A DNA stretch of 64,000 nt from Hofstenia miamia (taxonomy: Eukaryota > Xenacoelomorpha > Acoela): NCBI GenBank assembly GCA_004352715.1, contig SCFE01000115.1, positions 524,557-588,556 of the forward strand, read 5' to 3'. A program made the position numbers and the translations under genes. The stretch's first letter is position 1. Every line of letters starts with the position of its first letter. Shown here one piece after another: positions 44,006-52,953 of the stretch. The notes under the pieces are model-generated. The model was not told the DNA's origin. It ran no database searches and saw only the letters and a program-made list of their open reading frames with translations.

Positions 44006-44296
44006 CGGAATCAAAAATTAGTAATTCTACTTACCCCTTTCTTTCATGTCCATCATTTCTACATGAAGAAGTGTATTTTCTATGCGGCTAACACCGGAAA
44101 AAACTACAAGATTTGTAGTAAAACTCGAGAAAGCAACGAAGATGAGCAATATCACGACGATAACGAGGACATTGCGTGAGCTTATAGCATAAGTTTTTCT
44201 ATAGCTATCTACTTTTCCATGTATGTTTGCTTCAGTCTTAGCTTTACTGTCCATACGAATGCCCTCATCGTTTACGAAGCCATTATTTACGGCCAT
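34560..44296 (-). CDS. membrane-anchored (type II) alpha-carbonic anhydrase, seven exons
   Basis: Exons on the minus strand, in order: 44296-44035, 39394-39368, 36314-36156, 35736-35516, 35468-35399, 34995-34811, 34673-34560. All junctions are GT-AG and in phase, giving about 345 residues. The enzyme interconverts CO2 and bicarbonate. All key residues are visible: proton-shuttle His in NNGHTY, zinc ligands in MHFHW and ELHLV, Glu in SEHWVD, gatekeeper Thr in SLTTPPC. Cys in VCSG and in TTPPC match the disulfide pair of extracellular isoforms. Exon 1 encodes about 41 basic cytoplasmic residues, one helix (residues 42-66) and a stalk, so the catalytic domain should face outside. Vertebrate membrane isoforms are type I or GPI-linked, so this topology is unusual. 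The exon 1-2-3 linkage rests on phase and domain logic across TE-filled introns. Confidence 0.75.
34811..34995 (-). CDS. carbonic anhydrase exon 6 (active-site TTPPC)
   Basis: Reads GEEIKLTGDELKSF, then WYHYNGSLTTPPCTEGIDW. Contains the gatekeeper Thr and the second cysteine of the predicted disulfide. Donor GTAAGT, acceptor ATTTTAG. Confidence 0.9.
35126..35350 (-). other. coding-like open frame inside carbonic anhydrase intron 5
   Basis: A frame of at least 68 codons reads SVIFKDLLIGFREFTSQLKY, FIHKMKPLRMRKRRFGVN and LKTLVEHNLRIKIN before a stop. Its balanced composition looks like real protein. The flanking carbonic anhydrase exons join perfectly in phase without it and no known carbonic anhydrase segment resembles it. 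It may be a fragment of an inserted gene or element, or an alternative exon; not identified. Confidence 0.25.
35399..35468 (-). CDS. carbonic anhydrase exon 5
   Basis: 70 nt, starts phase 0 and ends phase 1. Reads ECTACENRAYDKMFSVIDK, matching the ENxxYxxLLxxLxxI segment of the family but with an extra CxxC that is not a family feature. Confidence 0.85.
35516..35736 (-). CDS. carbonic anhydrase exon 4 (zinc-binding core)
   Basis: Carries all three zinc ligands: two in AQMHFHWKSEHWVD and one in ILELHLVTY, plus AAAVFGLLFE. The intron to exon 5 is only 47 bp. Confidence 0.92.
36156..36314 (-). CDS. carbonic anhydrase exon 3 (N-terminal part of the catalytic domain)
   Basis: Reads FWFQNYAVCSGNQQSPISI and VSVTVKNNGHT. 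The QSPI and NNGH motifs identify the family; NNGH holds the proton-shuttle His. 159 nt, starting mid-codon (phase 1) and ending phase 1. Confidence 0.9.
36316..37760. other. carbonic anhydrase intron 2, left part; no other gene seen
   Basis: AT-rich intronic sequence with many CpGs. A minus frame at 36621-36833 lacks any recognisable feature. Confidence 0.5.
37761..39010 (-). CDS. Tc1-like (DD34E) transposase, nearly intact, split by a gap
   Basis: Frames at 39004-38741 and 38613-37761 read as one protein. It has an N-terminal HTH part (FEMQAKRDLLEFLYVN, FRCNMKILEERGTL), a GRP-type hinge (KKGSGRP), a second HTH (VSKSTVFRALKSSGVQKKT) and the catalytic core. First Asp in WLSDECVFQ, second in EQDGATPH, Glu in DINPVENVW, with 34 residues between the last two. 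It ends near FVEKWTGTE. The cut-and-paste recombinase acts on its TIRs in the nucleus. There is no in-frame ATG before the first HTH other than one near the MQAKRD segment. It lies in carbonic anhydrase intron 2 on the same strand. The two gap flanks repeat each other, so the reading frame may be continuous in reality. Confidence 0.8.
38614..38729. other. assembly gap (116 N) with duplicated flanks
   Basis: About 65 bases left of the gap (38546-38613) recur right of it (38730-38798) with small differences, so two contig ends overlap but were not merged. Confidence 0.85.
39368..39394 (-). CDS. carbonic anhydrase exon 2 (27-nt microexon)
   Basis: TTTAG acceptor and CAG/GTAAG donor bound 27 nt. 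It accepts the phase-1 end of exon 1, delivers a phase-1 end to exon 3, and encodes TINDYSYS. The YSYS lines up with the W/YxY start of the catalytic domain. It is the only segment I found in the 7.7-kb interval that satisfies frame, splice sites and expected sequence. Confidence 0.6.
39396..40790. other. carbonic anhydrase intron 1, right part of 3' half; no gene seen
   Basis: AT-rich intron sequence. It includes the 40374-40723 gap, whose flanks also repeat each other. Confidence 0.45.
40374..40723. other. assembly gap (350 N) with duplicated flanks
   Basis: The 60 bases before the gap (from GTTGATTTTTAAATGCTGG) recur immediately after it with one or two changes, so it is probably an unmerged overlap. 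Confidence 0.85.
40790..41076 (+). mobile_element. LINE 3' end: ORF2 C-terminus, 3' hairpin and (ATA)n tail
   Basis: Reads PRLFYSLPINLQQLTSYNDF then FKKHLKTYLFQ, the WNSLPxxIRxxxSxxxFKxxLKxYL-type C-terminus of CR1/L2/jockey ORF2, with stop at 40988. The 3' UTR holds an imperfect hairpin at 41013-41045 (CATCTTA with TAAGATG, inner GGGAAC with GTTCCC), then GATAATAATAATAAT at 41061-41075. A 3' hairpin followed by a short microsatellite tail is typical of L2/CR1-type elements. It lies in carbonic anhydrase intron 1, antisense to the gene. Confidence 0.65.
41077..42838. other. intronic sequence, no gene recognised
   Basis: Part of carbonic anhydrase intron 1. It includes a stretch at about 41100-41310 resembling 57430-57700 (shared TCTGTGC.TGAAGTACAT and GAACAAAAG.TGAAAATGAA) and a (TA)n tract at 42640-42671. 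Confidence 0.4.
42839..43850 (+). pseudogene. Tc1-like (DD34E) transposase, frameshifted
   Basis: Frames in order show the first HTH (EISNETAILAEEGFSYTSIA then VGLAKLSVFYTLKR), then VEHGIHLRVTQIKDIL, PLLTLKMHQKRQKFATKYGD, EQWQNVMLSDES (first Asp), MKHPPKRMVWGCFSAK, FLHDFAPCHKAKIVTEYF (second Asp, with Phe in place of the usual Gly) and WPSNSPDLNPIES (Glu), 34 residues apart. At least three frame changes and a stop after NPIES make it inactive. It lies in carbonic anhydrase intron 1 on the opposite strand. The TIRs were not identified. Confidence 0.85.
44035..44296 (-). CDS. carbonic anhydrase exon 1: cytoplasmic tail, signal-anchor helix, stalk
   Basis: ATG at 44296 opens 87 codons ending at a GG/GTAAGTA donor (44034). 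Residues 1-41 are polar and basic with no signal peptide. Residues 42-66 (NVLVIVVILLIFVAFSSF and on) form one hydrophobic helix, followed by RIENTLLHVEMMDMKER, a helical acidic stalk. Basic residues before the helix predict an N-in/C-out (type II) anchor. Assignment to the downstream carbonic anhydrase is inferred from strand, the excellent donor and phase match with the microexon; it could otherwise be the first exon of another minus-strand gene. Confidence 0.65.
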
Positions 44297-44853
44297 TCTG
44301 CTTTAGATCAAATCTTGTACTAATGAAATTAGTCTTGGAACGAAGCCTAATTAGAGCGCAGGTAGAAATCTTTAATTCTGCCAAAAAGTGCGATCTATTT
44401 GTAACCAATCAACTAATTACATGTGCAGATTTCAACTTGCTCCTAGAATGCAAGTGTGCTGTAAATTACAATTTATTTGCCTAATATGACAATGAAAACT
44501 TACAACAAAGTAATTTGTACATTGAATGGAGTAAGTTAATTTAAATCATTTTTGTTATATTACTAAATCTCATAAAACAAACATAGGGGAAAACTTATAG
44601 GTACTATATACGTTTATAGGAACAGAAAAAGCCAAATTTTCAATACATCAGCAATGTAAACCTTTTCCAGAATAAATTTTGTACGCTTTGAATATTTAGA
44701 TCAATATTTTACGAGATAAGCAAAACATTGAAATGGTTCAAGCGGAATGAAATCCGGCCAAATATCGTCTGTCAGATAAGATAAATTTGTAGGCCAGGAA
44801 TTTGTGGAAAATATATACTGTAAGAATAAACCTGATAAAGTTAATAGTTTAGA
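44297..44853. promoter_or_regulatory. candidate bidirectional promoter region
   Basis: A 557-bp interval between the minus-strand carbonic anhydrase start and the plus-strand candidate secreted-protein start. No core promoter motif is assigned; the call rests only on the head-to-head layout of two gene models. Confidence 0.3.
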
Positions 44854-45843
44854 ATGATGTTAATCGTATTTTTGGTTTCTTTGTTCAGTAAGTGTGAATA
44901 TTCACATTGTGTTTTGATTAAACAACCTGTTAAAGATCTTTGTTATGTTTACTTTACACATTTGTTCTATATTATGGTAAAGTTATTTGAATAAATGGAA
45001 ATAGGCCGGAAATATTTGGCAGGCCATCTTCAAACTCTGAGCTCAAACAAGTTTATCAATTCTGTCAATGTTTATCAATGTTTTCGATATTCCATTTAAG
45101 GCTACGTTAGACTTATCAGATGCATCTTTTCAATTTAATTGCCAAAACAACGTAAACAGCTGATGCATCGTTTTTACGTGCTTAGACTGGCAGATTCATA
45201 TGCTCAATACAAAACCCGCTTGTTTGTCATCAATAAAACAAAAATTGGATTTTTTTTTCAATAATTGCTTGCAAAATATGTATTTTGTGTGCTCACTGCT
45301 CGCCAGAATTGTAAACAAATCTATTTTTAACAGAAAAACCTGAGTATACGATTTTTTGATTGTAAAACTATCATAGTAGCTTACTCTAGAAATTCGCATA
45401 CACTGACATAATTTTAAGTAAACTTAATTAGATAATTTTTTTTGTGTTTTTTATACTAAAAATAATATTTTTTTGTTTTCAACAATTCTAACGCTGAATA
45501 GTAATTCAACCGTTCGAAAGTATATATTATTTGAATGGTTGAAAGATAAATGCGTCATTAGCCCAGGGCATTGGTTAAGCATCGAAATAATACGAGTGTA
45601 TTTTATTGCAAATTGCGATACATCTGAAATTTATGCTTCGATTTTGACATTAGGTAAAATTAATATATTTTGGTAATGTATAGATCTTCAACTTTAAATA
45701 CATGAGATCTAATCTGATATAATTTGACTTAAACAGTAGAGTTTTTTGGCTTAAACAGATTGTTTATAGAGGCTCCGGTGTCCCTATATTTTGGAGTTTT
45801 GCCCTCGTCGGTGCAACAAAGTTTAAAAATTAATCTAAAATAA
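44854..45843 (+). CDS. candidate small secreted protein, four exons, unassigned
   Basis: ATG at 44854 opens a signal-peptide-like start (MMLIVFLVSLFSKC) and a cysteine-bearing segment (EYSHCVLIKQPVKDLCYVYF) up to ATG/GTAAAG. Proposed exons 44854-44976, 45101-45151 (LDLSDASFQFNCQNN), 45521-45653 (YILFEWLKDKCVISPGHW, VYFIANCDTSEIYASIL) and 45770-45843 (APVSLYFGVLPSSVQQSL, TAA) join in phase to about 126 residues with six cysteines. The exon 3 acceptor is weak (CGAAAG); an upstream alternative (GAATAG) would need a different phase. I recognise no family. The regular coding-like composition and joinable ends are the only support. Confidence 0.35.
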
Positions 45844-46330
45844 AAAAACAGACTATTACTGTTGAAGAAACTGTTCAATATTGTCATTTGTTACTGAGTT
45901 GGACAGTGGTCTAAGCGAGCAAATCTTTACGAATTCTAGTCTCAAATTGAAAAACAAAATAATGAACCTATTTTGAGCGAAAATATATTTTCAAAAGACA
46001 GCAATTAAACATTACACTGATATAAAACATGCTTTAGAAAAATTCATGGGCAATCAAATTATAACAAAAACATGATGTAATGTCGATTAGTTATGTGTAT
46101 TAATTTTTTTTTAAACAGATTGTATTTTAAGTGAGCTATTTGCTAGGTTACAAATTTTGCTAGCAATTTGTTATATAAATGCAATTTGTTTTTATAAACA
46201 AAGGATATATATATATATATATATATATATATCAATTTTATATCATGCATTTGTGGTTTTATCAATTATCCTGACGCAATGTTATTGTGTTCTTTGATGT
46301 TAACTTCATTTTCATTGTTAAACCCGCTCA
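45844..46330. other. no gene recognised
   Basis: AT-rich, with a (TA)n tract at 46205-46232. A signal-like short frame at 46279 onward runs straight into the candidate MITE and is not supported. Confidence 0.4.
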
Positions 46331-46331
46331 A

Positions 46332-46794
46332 TGTTAGTTACACTTGGCGTGTTATATATAACTCACTCATAAATTTAAAGGTCACTAAAACTGCAATAAA
46401 GCCCTCACAAATACCTGCGTGGTTTGCGGAAGGGATTGCTAATTGTGCTTCGCGTACGTGTGAAACATGCAGTCATGTGTTGAGCGAGAATACACATGGC
46501 AGAATTTTCTAAAATGTTGCTTGCTGACAGTATAATTGCCTCACATCAAAGTGAAAGACGATCATCATATGCACACAACGATTTTGCCTCAGAAGAAATT
46601 TAAAGGCAAATGCGTGGTACAACATCAATGTGTGACTCCTACGTGAGATTTCACTGACGGGTAACAAGAACTCACTGCTGAAACCCGTCTGATGCAAGCA
46701 TGTACGTGTGAAACACCGGCCTAATTTTTAGGCCACAGTCACACTTGGTGGGTATTCAGACGTGTTTTACAAACCCACCAAATGTAACTAATGC
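46332..46794. mobile_element. candidate non-autonomous element with about 21-bp inverted ends
   Basis: TGTTAGTTACACTTGGCGTG at 46332 pairs with reverse-complemented CATTAGTTACATTTGGTGGG at 46794. The motif recurs internally at 46737 (CAGTCACACTTGGTGGGT). GTACGTGTGAAACA occurs twice inside (46453 and 46701). The interior is GC- and CpG-richer than both flanks. No target duplication is clear and no transposase ORF is present. Confidence 0.4.
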
Positions 46795-46799
46795 TGTTC

Positions 46800-47820
46800 T
46801 TGCACTTTTTAATTTGTTTTTAAATATTTTGCATTTTTTCGACTATAATCCAGTTCTCTAAATCTTGGGTGCGCAACTGGCCACCTGCAGACCGCAATCC
46901 TGCTGCTAAGCATTTCTGCTGAGTCTTAGCAACATCTTTTATTTTCTTTTGTCACTCAATTATCTTTTTTTCACAAGTAATACCAATAATCATAATTAAA
47001 GATCAGTCTTAGTTCTTAGTTCAATTTTTAAATTTCAATGCAGTTTTGTGTGTGTGTGAATATATAGTGGCATGCGTTTTTACTGTAAGAGGAAGCAACA
47101 AAATCGGTGACAATCTGCCCTGCCATGCAATCAATTTTTTTTCTTTAAATCCCTCCAAATATTTGAAGCTTCTTCATGAAAGCTAGGATAGGAAATACTG
47201 CTGCAAAATGTTTATATGATTAAGGATTTGCAGTTCAGGTAATTAGCACAAATAGACATTGATTCTTGGCCCTATTTATGCTTAAATATAATTAAGCTGA
47301 TTGGAATTGTTGTGGATGTAGTGGGAACAATATATTAAACTTTCATCTCTATTCACTAACATGGCCATGCTTATGGGCAAAATTTAATGTTTTTAATGAC
47401 CAATTAAAAATTTTTGATATTATGAGAAGTTTTATATGATTTTATTGCAGTGCTTAATATCAAAGTTTTTTGATAGAGGTAGATGTGATGAGGTGTGAAC
47501 TTCTTCCTGAATTCGGAGATGATGCTGTGTTTGTTCAGAACATATTGGAATTGAATTTCAGTGCATTGATTAGAGTTTTGTTGAGCATTAGATTTGTAAT
47601 AACTATAACAATAGTAATAATAATAAGAGGCACAGCAATTTATTTATACAAAGTACAAGTACAAATCCAAATACAAGATACATGTATTTACAAAATATTT
47701 ATAAAATATATACTCCTATAATATAAATGTATGTGTGTATGTGGCTTTCTCGTGCTATATAAAATTTATGAATGAATGTAGTGTGTTCTTGCCAATAAGA
47801 ACTCATTGTCTGTAAAAACA
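46800..47820. other. no gene recognised
   Basis: AT-rich sequence. A short microsatellite-like ATAATAATAATAAG at about 47619 followed by TTTATACAAAG could be a LINE tail, but nothing adjoining it confirms this. Confidence 0.35.
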
Positions 47821-47824
47821 ATTT

Positions 47825-49745
47825 TTATTAGAAGACAAGAACAAAGCAATCAAGAGAAAATATGAAGTTTGAGACCTAAGAAGGAAGATTCTAGAAAGAA
47901 CTATATGAAGAAGAAAAGGCTACAGCTAGAGAAGGTGAGGATAAAGTAATATTCTAGAAGACTATATGGGGAAACGAGGTACAAGAAATTGAGAGGGAGC
48001 AGGTGCAGTAGTAGTTGAGACAAGAAAAAAAGATAACTGTAAAATCAAAAGACACTCTAAAGAAGATGAAGAACTGGAAGGTGCCAGGTAGAGATGAAGT
48101 ACATGAGCGTTGGATGAAGAAGTTCACAAGTGTTTATGAAAAACTAGCAGCAGCTTTAGATGAGTGTGTAGTGGGAAGGACATTTTTTATTCAGAAGGAC
48201 CCAAAGAAATGCAGTAAGGCAAGCAACTTCAGGCTAATTACATGCCTGCCAAAGAGTTGGAAATTGTTACCTTACCTGATTTAAATAGCCTGACGTGCTA
48301 CTTACAACAGAACCAGCTTATATCAGAGAATCAGAAAAACAAATAGTAGAAAATGTAAAGATTAATTGTTAATAGATCAGACAATAGTGAAAAATTGTAA
48401 GAGAAGGAAGACACACTTAGCAATTGCATTCATAGACTACAAGAAGGCATATAACAGCATACCACATAGGTGGGTATTGAGGCAATGGCGTTTTACAAAA
48501 AGGGGTTGAGTTGAGTGGCAGACTGGGATAGAAGGGCACAGGTTGAGATTTTCACTGGAAATATTCTAGGAAAACAGCTCAGCACCACTACTGTCTGTAA
48601 TTAGCTTTATTGCAATTAAGAAAAGCATATGGTATATTTTGGGGAAGAATGTAGAGCATTGAGTCACCTATGGTACACAGATGGTGAGAAGGTGTATGCT
48701 AGTTCAAGGAAAATGCTATAGAGGCAAATGGAGATATAGTAGATAGCAAGTAGAGAGTCTGTGTTGGAGTTTGGATTAGGAATATGTGCAGCAGTGATAA
48801 TGATCAGAGGTAAGTTTACAGATTGAGGTGGTTTGAAGCTGAGCAATAGGTATATGATTATAGAGGTCAATGAGGGGTACAACTACTTAACAGTGGTAGA
48901 TACAGACAGGACAGATCATGTAGGATTGAAGCCTAGCCTAAGGAAGCAATGTAGGAGGAGGGTAGGAAAGGTACTACAGAATTCAGCATTGAAAGGGCAG
49001 AACAGTAAAAAGACATTCAAAGTTTGGGCAATAGTTAGGTGGACTAGGAATGAACTAAGAGAAGTAAACAGGAAGACCACAAAGGTAGCAGCAGCATTTA
49101 ACCTAAATGGATATGTAGATATAATATATATGGCAAGCCAATAAGTAGGGAATGTTTGGAGGAAATTGTAGAAGCAGAAACAGAAAGACTAAATGAATAT
49201 GTTGAAAGAGCAATCTAAGGGAAATACTTTAGGTTAGCATGGATTTAAGGAAGATAACAGGAGGTGGGGGAAAGAAGGTTTACAAGAGTAGGATAGAAGC
49301 AGACAAACAAACAAAGTACATTAATAATACTGGAGGAATAGAAGCATCTGCAACAGCAAAGAGAACAACAAGTAGCTAAGGAAAGCAGGACTAAAAAGGG
49401 AAACAGAATCACTGATAATGGCAGCACAGGAGCAGGCAATAAGGAAGAAGTGGGTGAGAAAGCACATAGACAGAAGGAGTGAGGTGAGTGAAAGATAACG
49501 GCTAAAAAGTAAACAGCTGGAGACTGTAGATCACTTGATATCAGAGTGTGAGTAGTTGGTGTACAATGAGTATTGGTTCAAGTATGACAAGGTGGGACAA
49601 ATGATACATTGGAGTTTGAGTAAGCAGAATGTTTAAAAACAATATACAAGTTGTACAAGTATAAGCAACAGGGAATCATAGCAAATGAGAAGGTAAATAT
49701 GCTGTGGGACTTCAATATACAGATTAGCAAGGGGATAGAAAAACA
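47825..49745 (+). pseudogene. R2/NeSL-type reverse transcriptase relic, strongly purine-rich strand
   Basis: Across several frames the typical order of this RT group is visible: FWKTIWGNEVQ-like lead, LKKMKNWKVPGRDEVHERW, FFIQKDPKKCSKASNFRLIT then CLPKSWKLL, FIDYKKAYNSIPHRW (first Asp block), LWYTDGEKVYA where LxFMDDxKLYA is expected, YNYLTVVDTDRTDH, KVWAIVRWTRNELREVNRKT, ETVDHLISECE, and WDFNIQ near the end. Many stops and the altered catalytic DD show it is dead. The plus strand is conspicuously low in C and rich in A+G throughout. No ORF1, endonuclease or termini were found. Confidence 0.75.
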
Positions 49746-50964
49746 TTTCAAGATTCAAAAACACTGATTTTGAGAAAATCACATTTTAAAATATTATATC
49801 AGCTACTACAAAAACTTCCGGGTTGGTTTTTCTGGTATCAATAAATGTCCCTATGTTAAGCAATTCAAATAAGTTGTTATATTTTATCTATTTGAGGTGA
49901 AATAAGCAGAAATAACAAAGTGTACCCTATTGCTAAGGATAATTTTCTGACTCTGACTTACAAAACTCACTTTTTTACAAATATGATATTTATGGCCAGA
50001 ACTGAATTTCAATATTTTTTTGAAATTTGAACTTTGATTGGGGAAAGGGGGTCCACCTTAAATATTGAGTTCCGCTAATTTTAGCTCAAGCAGTTCTGTT
50101 TTGAGTAATTTTCTAAAACTTGATGATGTTTTGTGCATTTCTAGTATTTCCTAACAGACTGTTGAACGTATAATCATCAGCAATTGAGATTTTTATCATA
50201 AATTGTCTAAAAGTTCTTTTACTTGAATTTCAAAAACAAATGTATCATTCAAATAAGTAGGACCATTTTATTATTATACACTTCTTTGAAGAATAGCATA
50301 TATACTCTATTATATGCGATAGTAAATGTTTAACTAATAAAGTTGAATGATTGCAGGACTGATGTGGTCCGTACTTTTCAAATAAAAAACCAAAGTCTAC
50401 AAAGTTATTTTGAATATTTTGAAGCCTCTTTATGAAAATATTGTATATACCAAGAAAACATGCATTACTACGGCTAGAAGAAACGTTCTAACTAGTACTT
50501 AAACATTTTTCAGAATAAATTATGAAATTTTAACTAAATGATATACACGATATTTCATTGTTCCTAGCAATTACTAGGCAAACAGTGGGGTCAAACATCT
50601 GTAAAATCATGGAAGGGGGGCTAGAGGTTCGAAAAAAATTTTCATGTGATCACATGTAAAGAATTATATGTTATTGACCAATGACAACTACAGATCTTTA
50701 GTTTTCCTTGCATTGACCTTAAACAGCTTTGGAATTTCCTAATTTTTTATGATTTCTTGAAAAAAAATAAAACTCTCATAGCTCATAATTATATGCACTA
50801 CAGAATAATAAGTGTCTCCTCTTTATTAAGTTTTAAAACCACCCTCGATCGCAGTCCCAAATTAAGCCTTGGCTTTGGGCGAATGCCTCAACTCTGCTAG
50901 CTATATCACTTTGTGCAGGACTCAATTCAATGGGCGTTTGAGGTCTATCTGCCTATATAGAAAC
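49746..50964. other. no gene recognised
   Basis: AT-rich intergenic sequence with no supported feature. Confidence 0.4.
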
Positions 50965-51142
50965 CAGTGTCGTACGCAGGGGGGGGGACATGGTGGAATG
51001 CCCCCCGTCAAGTTTCCAAAATTGATTTTGACTGGATAAATCAAAAAATTTTTTGTAAAAAATTGAAAGATTTAAAATCTAGGATCGTGAAATGCATTTT
51101 TAGGGTATAATTTCTCGTCAGAAAACCCTGCATACGCCCCTG
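50965..51142. mobile_element. 178-bp hAT MITE with 8-bp target duplication
   Basis: Ends CAGTGTCGTACGCAGGG and, reverse complemented from the right, CAGGGGCGTATGCAGGG (14 of 17 match). Flanked on both sides by the direct repeat ATAGAAAC (50957-50964 and 51143-51150). CAG...CTG ends plus an 8-bp duplication define the hAT superfamily. There is no coding content, so it would depend on a transposase in trans. Confidence 0.9.
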
Positions 51143-51150
51143 ATAGAAAC

Positions 51151-52250
51151 AGTTCAATTTTGATGCTGTAGTCCATGTAGTCCAAGCCTTAGAATTACAT
51201 GAACGTTTGGTATCAAGTGTATTTAACTTTTTTGAAAAATCTGATTTTTCAAATTCTTCAGCTAAAGCAATACGCTTCAGTACAAATTTTAGCATTACGT
51301 TCGAGCACATTCAACAATAGATGTGTCCATGGTTCACGATTTCCAAATTTCCGAAAAAGCCTAAGAATACTTTTTCTTAATTTACAATGATGTATTAAGA
51401 AATATTTCATTCGCACATAACAAAAAAGGAGAAGTATCGCAACATTATATTATATTTTAAAATTTTGATTTGTTGGGAGCCTTGATCTCTGACTTTTTAC
51501 AGCAGATTGTTAGTAGGCTTGGATAGTCTATTTGTAGAAAAAAAATATTTGAAATTAGCCATGGGACTTAGAAATGTGATTATATGAGCCTTAATTATGG
51601 GAATAAATTTGAAAGAATTTTAAGAAATCGGAACTCTAAAATTCAATTGAATAATGTTAAGAATATGCCTTCAGAAATCCAAACGAGAGCAAGTTTTCTT
51701 CGGTACGCAAGTAAATTGTCTTGAAAAATAATTTTTTGCAAAAAGTAGTTTTCAGTGCGGAATCTGGTGCAATGATTCTGTTTGCAACATTCCTTCGTAA
51801 TTTTGAGAGTTTTCTTATGCAAAATAAGCACGTACTATATATTTATTTACGATACCAAAACAGCAAGTGTATATTTGTAAACAATTATTTTGAATAATGA
51901 ATGTTCCCATGAGTAAAAAAAAATTCGTTCTTGCAAACATATTTTTGGTTCGACTTTAGTTTATAATTTAAGCACGCAGTTTCAGTTATTTTCATTTGCG
52001 CCTCATCCCTATATGCAGGCTCTTTTTCAGAAAGAACATAATACATTTATGATGTAATAATGACAAAAGACTTGGTTTTGCAAAAGTTATGTTATTTAGC
52101 ACGTACATTTTTATCTTTCTGTGGTTTTTCTACTTTTGTTGAAATAACGAAGAATTGCAATTTGCAGCCGATAGCTTTTACTTGGTTAAAAAAAGGAATA
52201 ATTAAGGCATGCCTATTTTTTGTAACCATTGATATATGAAATGTCAGGAA
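51151..52250. other. no gene recognised
   Basis: AT-rich. Short frames at 51199-51390 and 51643-51831 match nothing and lie on both strands. Confidence 0.4.
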
Positions 52251-52281
52251 ATTATTGCTGTGAAATCTTATTTGTGAATTA

Positions 52282-52946
52282 TTAACATAATAACCTGGAT
52301 GTTTTTTTTAAAACTACAGTAATTATAATAATATTTGTGTTACAATTAGTTTTGCAATGTAGTAAAAGAATATCGTAAATTTTCTTTTTGCTAATTTTTG
52401 GATTTCCAAAGAAATCGAAATTGTATTTCTGAATTAAATAATTCCCAATGCAGCAAATTCTATTAAAGTACCTATGATCACTAGTATTTTTCTTCGTTTT
52501 CTTTATAACAAATAGTGGACTTCTAGTTTTTCGATTGTTTTTGAATTCAAATAAAACATAGTCTAAAATATTAATTAAATCATATTTTCCATGAATTATA
52601 TCTATTAATTGATGGACATCCTTTAATTGAAGAAATAATGAAACTGGTAGGAGTTTATAGTAAATTAAAGCATTTTTGTATGCCATATTACTAATCCATC
52701 TTAAACATTTTTTTTGAAATTTTTCAAGTTTGTCTATATCTTGGAGTTTGCATACCAAATAGGAGAGGCATAAAATAAACTTGGTATGATAATCGATTTA
52801 AATAATTTAAATTTAGTAGATGATGGTAGACTTGAAAGTAAATTTCTTTGTAGTTGTAATAATGTTACATTGAATTTTTTAATTCTCTGAAAAATATGAT
52901 GTGACCACGATAAATTATACGATATATTAACTCCTAAATCATTCAC
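52282..52946 (-). pseudogene. LINE ORF2, post-RT region and C-terminus
   Basis: Reads MNDLGVNISYNLSWSHHIFQ (the LGVxxxxxLxWxxHI region), then SIIIPSLFYASPIWYANSK, and in the next frame KLEKFQKKCLRWISNMAY, IPxR-like KTRSPLFVI and FNRICCIGNYLI. These match the thumb/connection and C-terminal part of CR1/jockey ORF2. One frame change near 52735 separates the two pieces. Confidence 0.75.
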
Positions 52947-52952
52947 ATGTTT

Positions 52953-52953
52953 N
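52953..52953. other. single-N contig join
   Basis: An isolated N between the RT palm frame (AATNK) and the post-RT frame of the LINE. It probably marks a contig junction or a collapsed small difference. Confidence 0.7.

Noticed and set aside
44297-44853. Specific promoter motifs between the divergent gene starts
   Set aside because: TATA-like strings are expected by chance in DNA this AT-rich; only the layout was kept.
46279-46512. Signal-peptide-like frame
   Set aside because: It runs into the candidate MITE at 46332 and has no further support.
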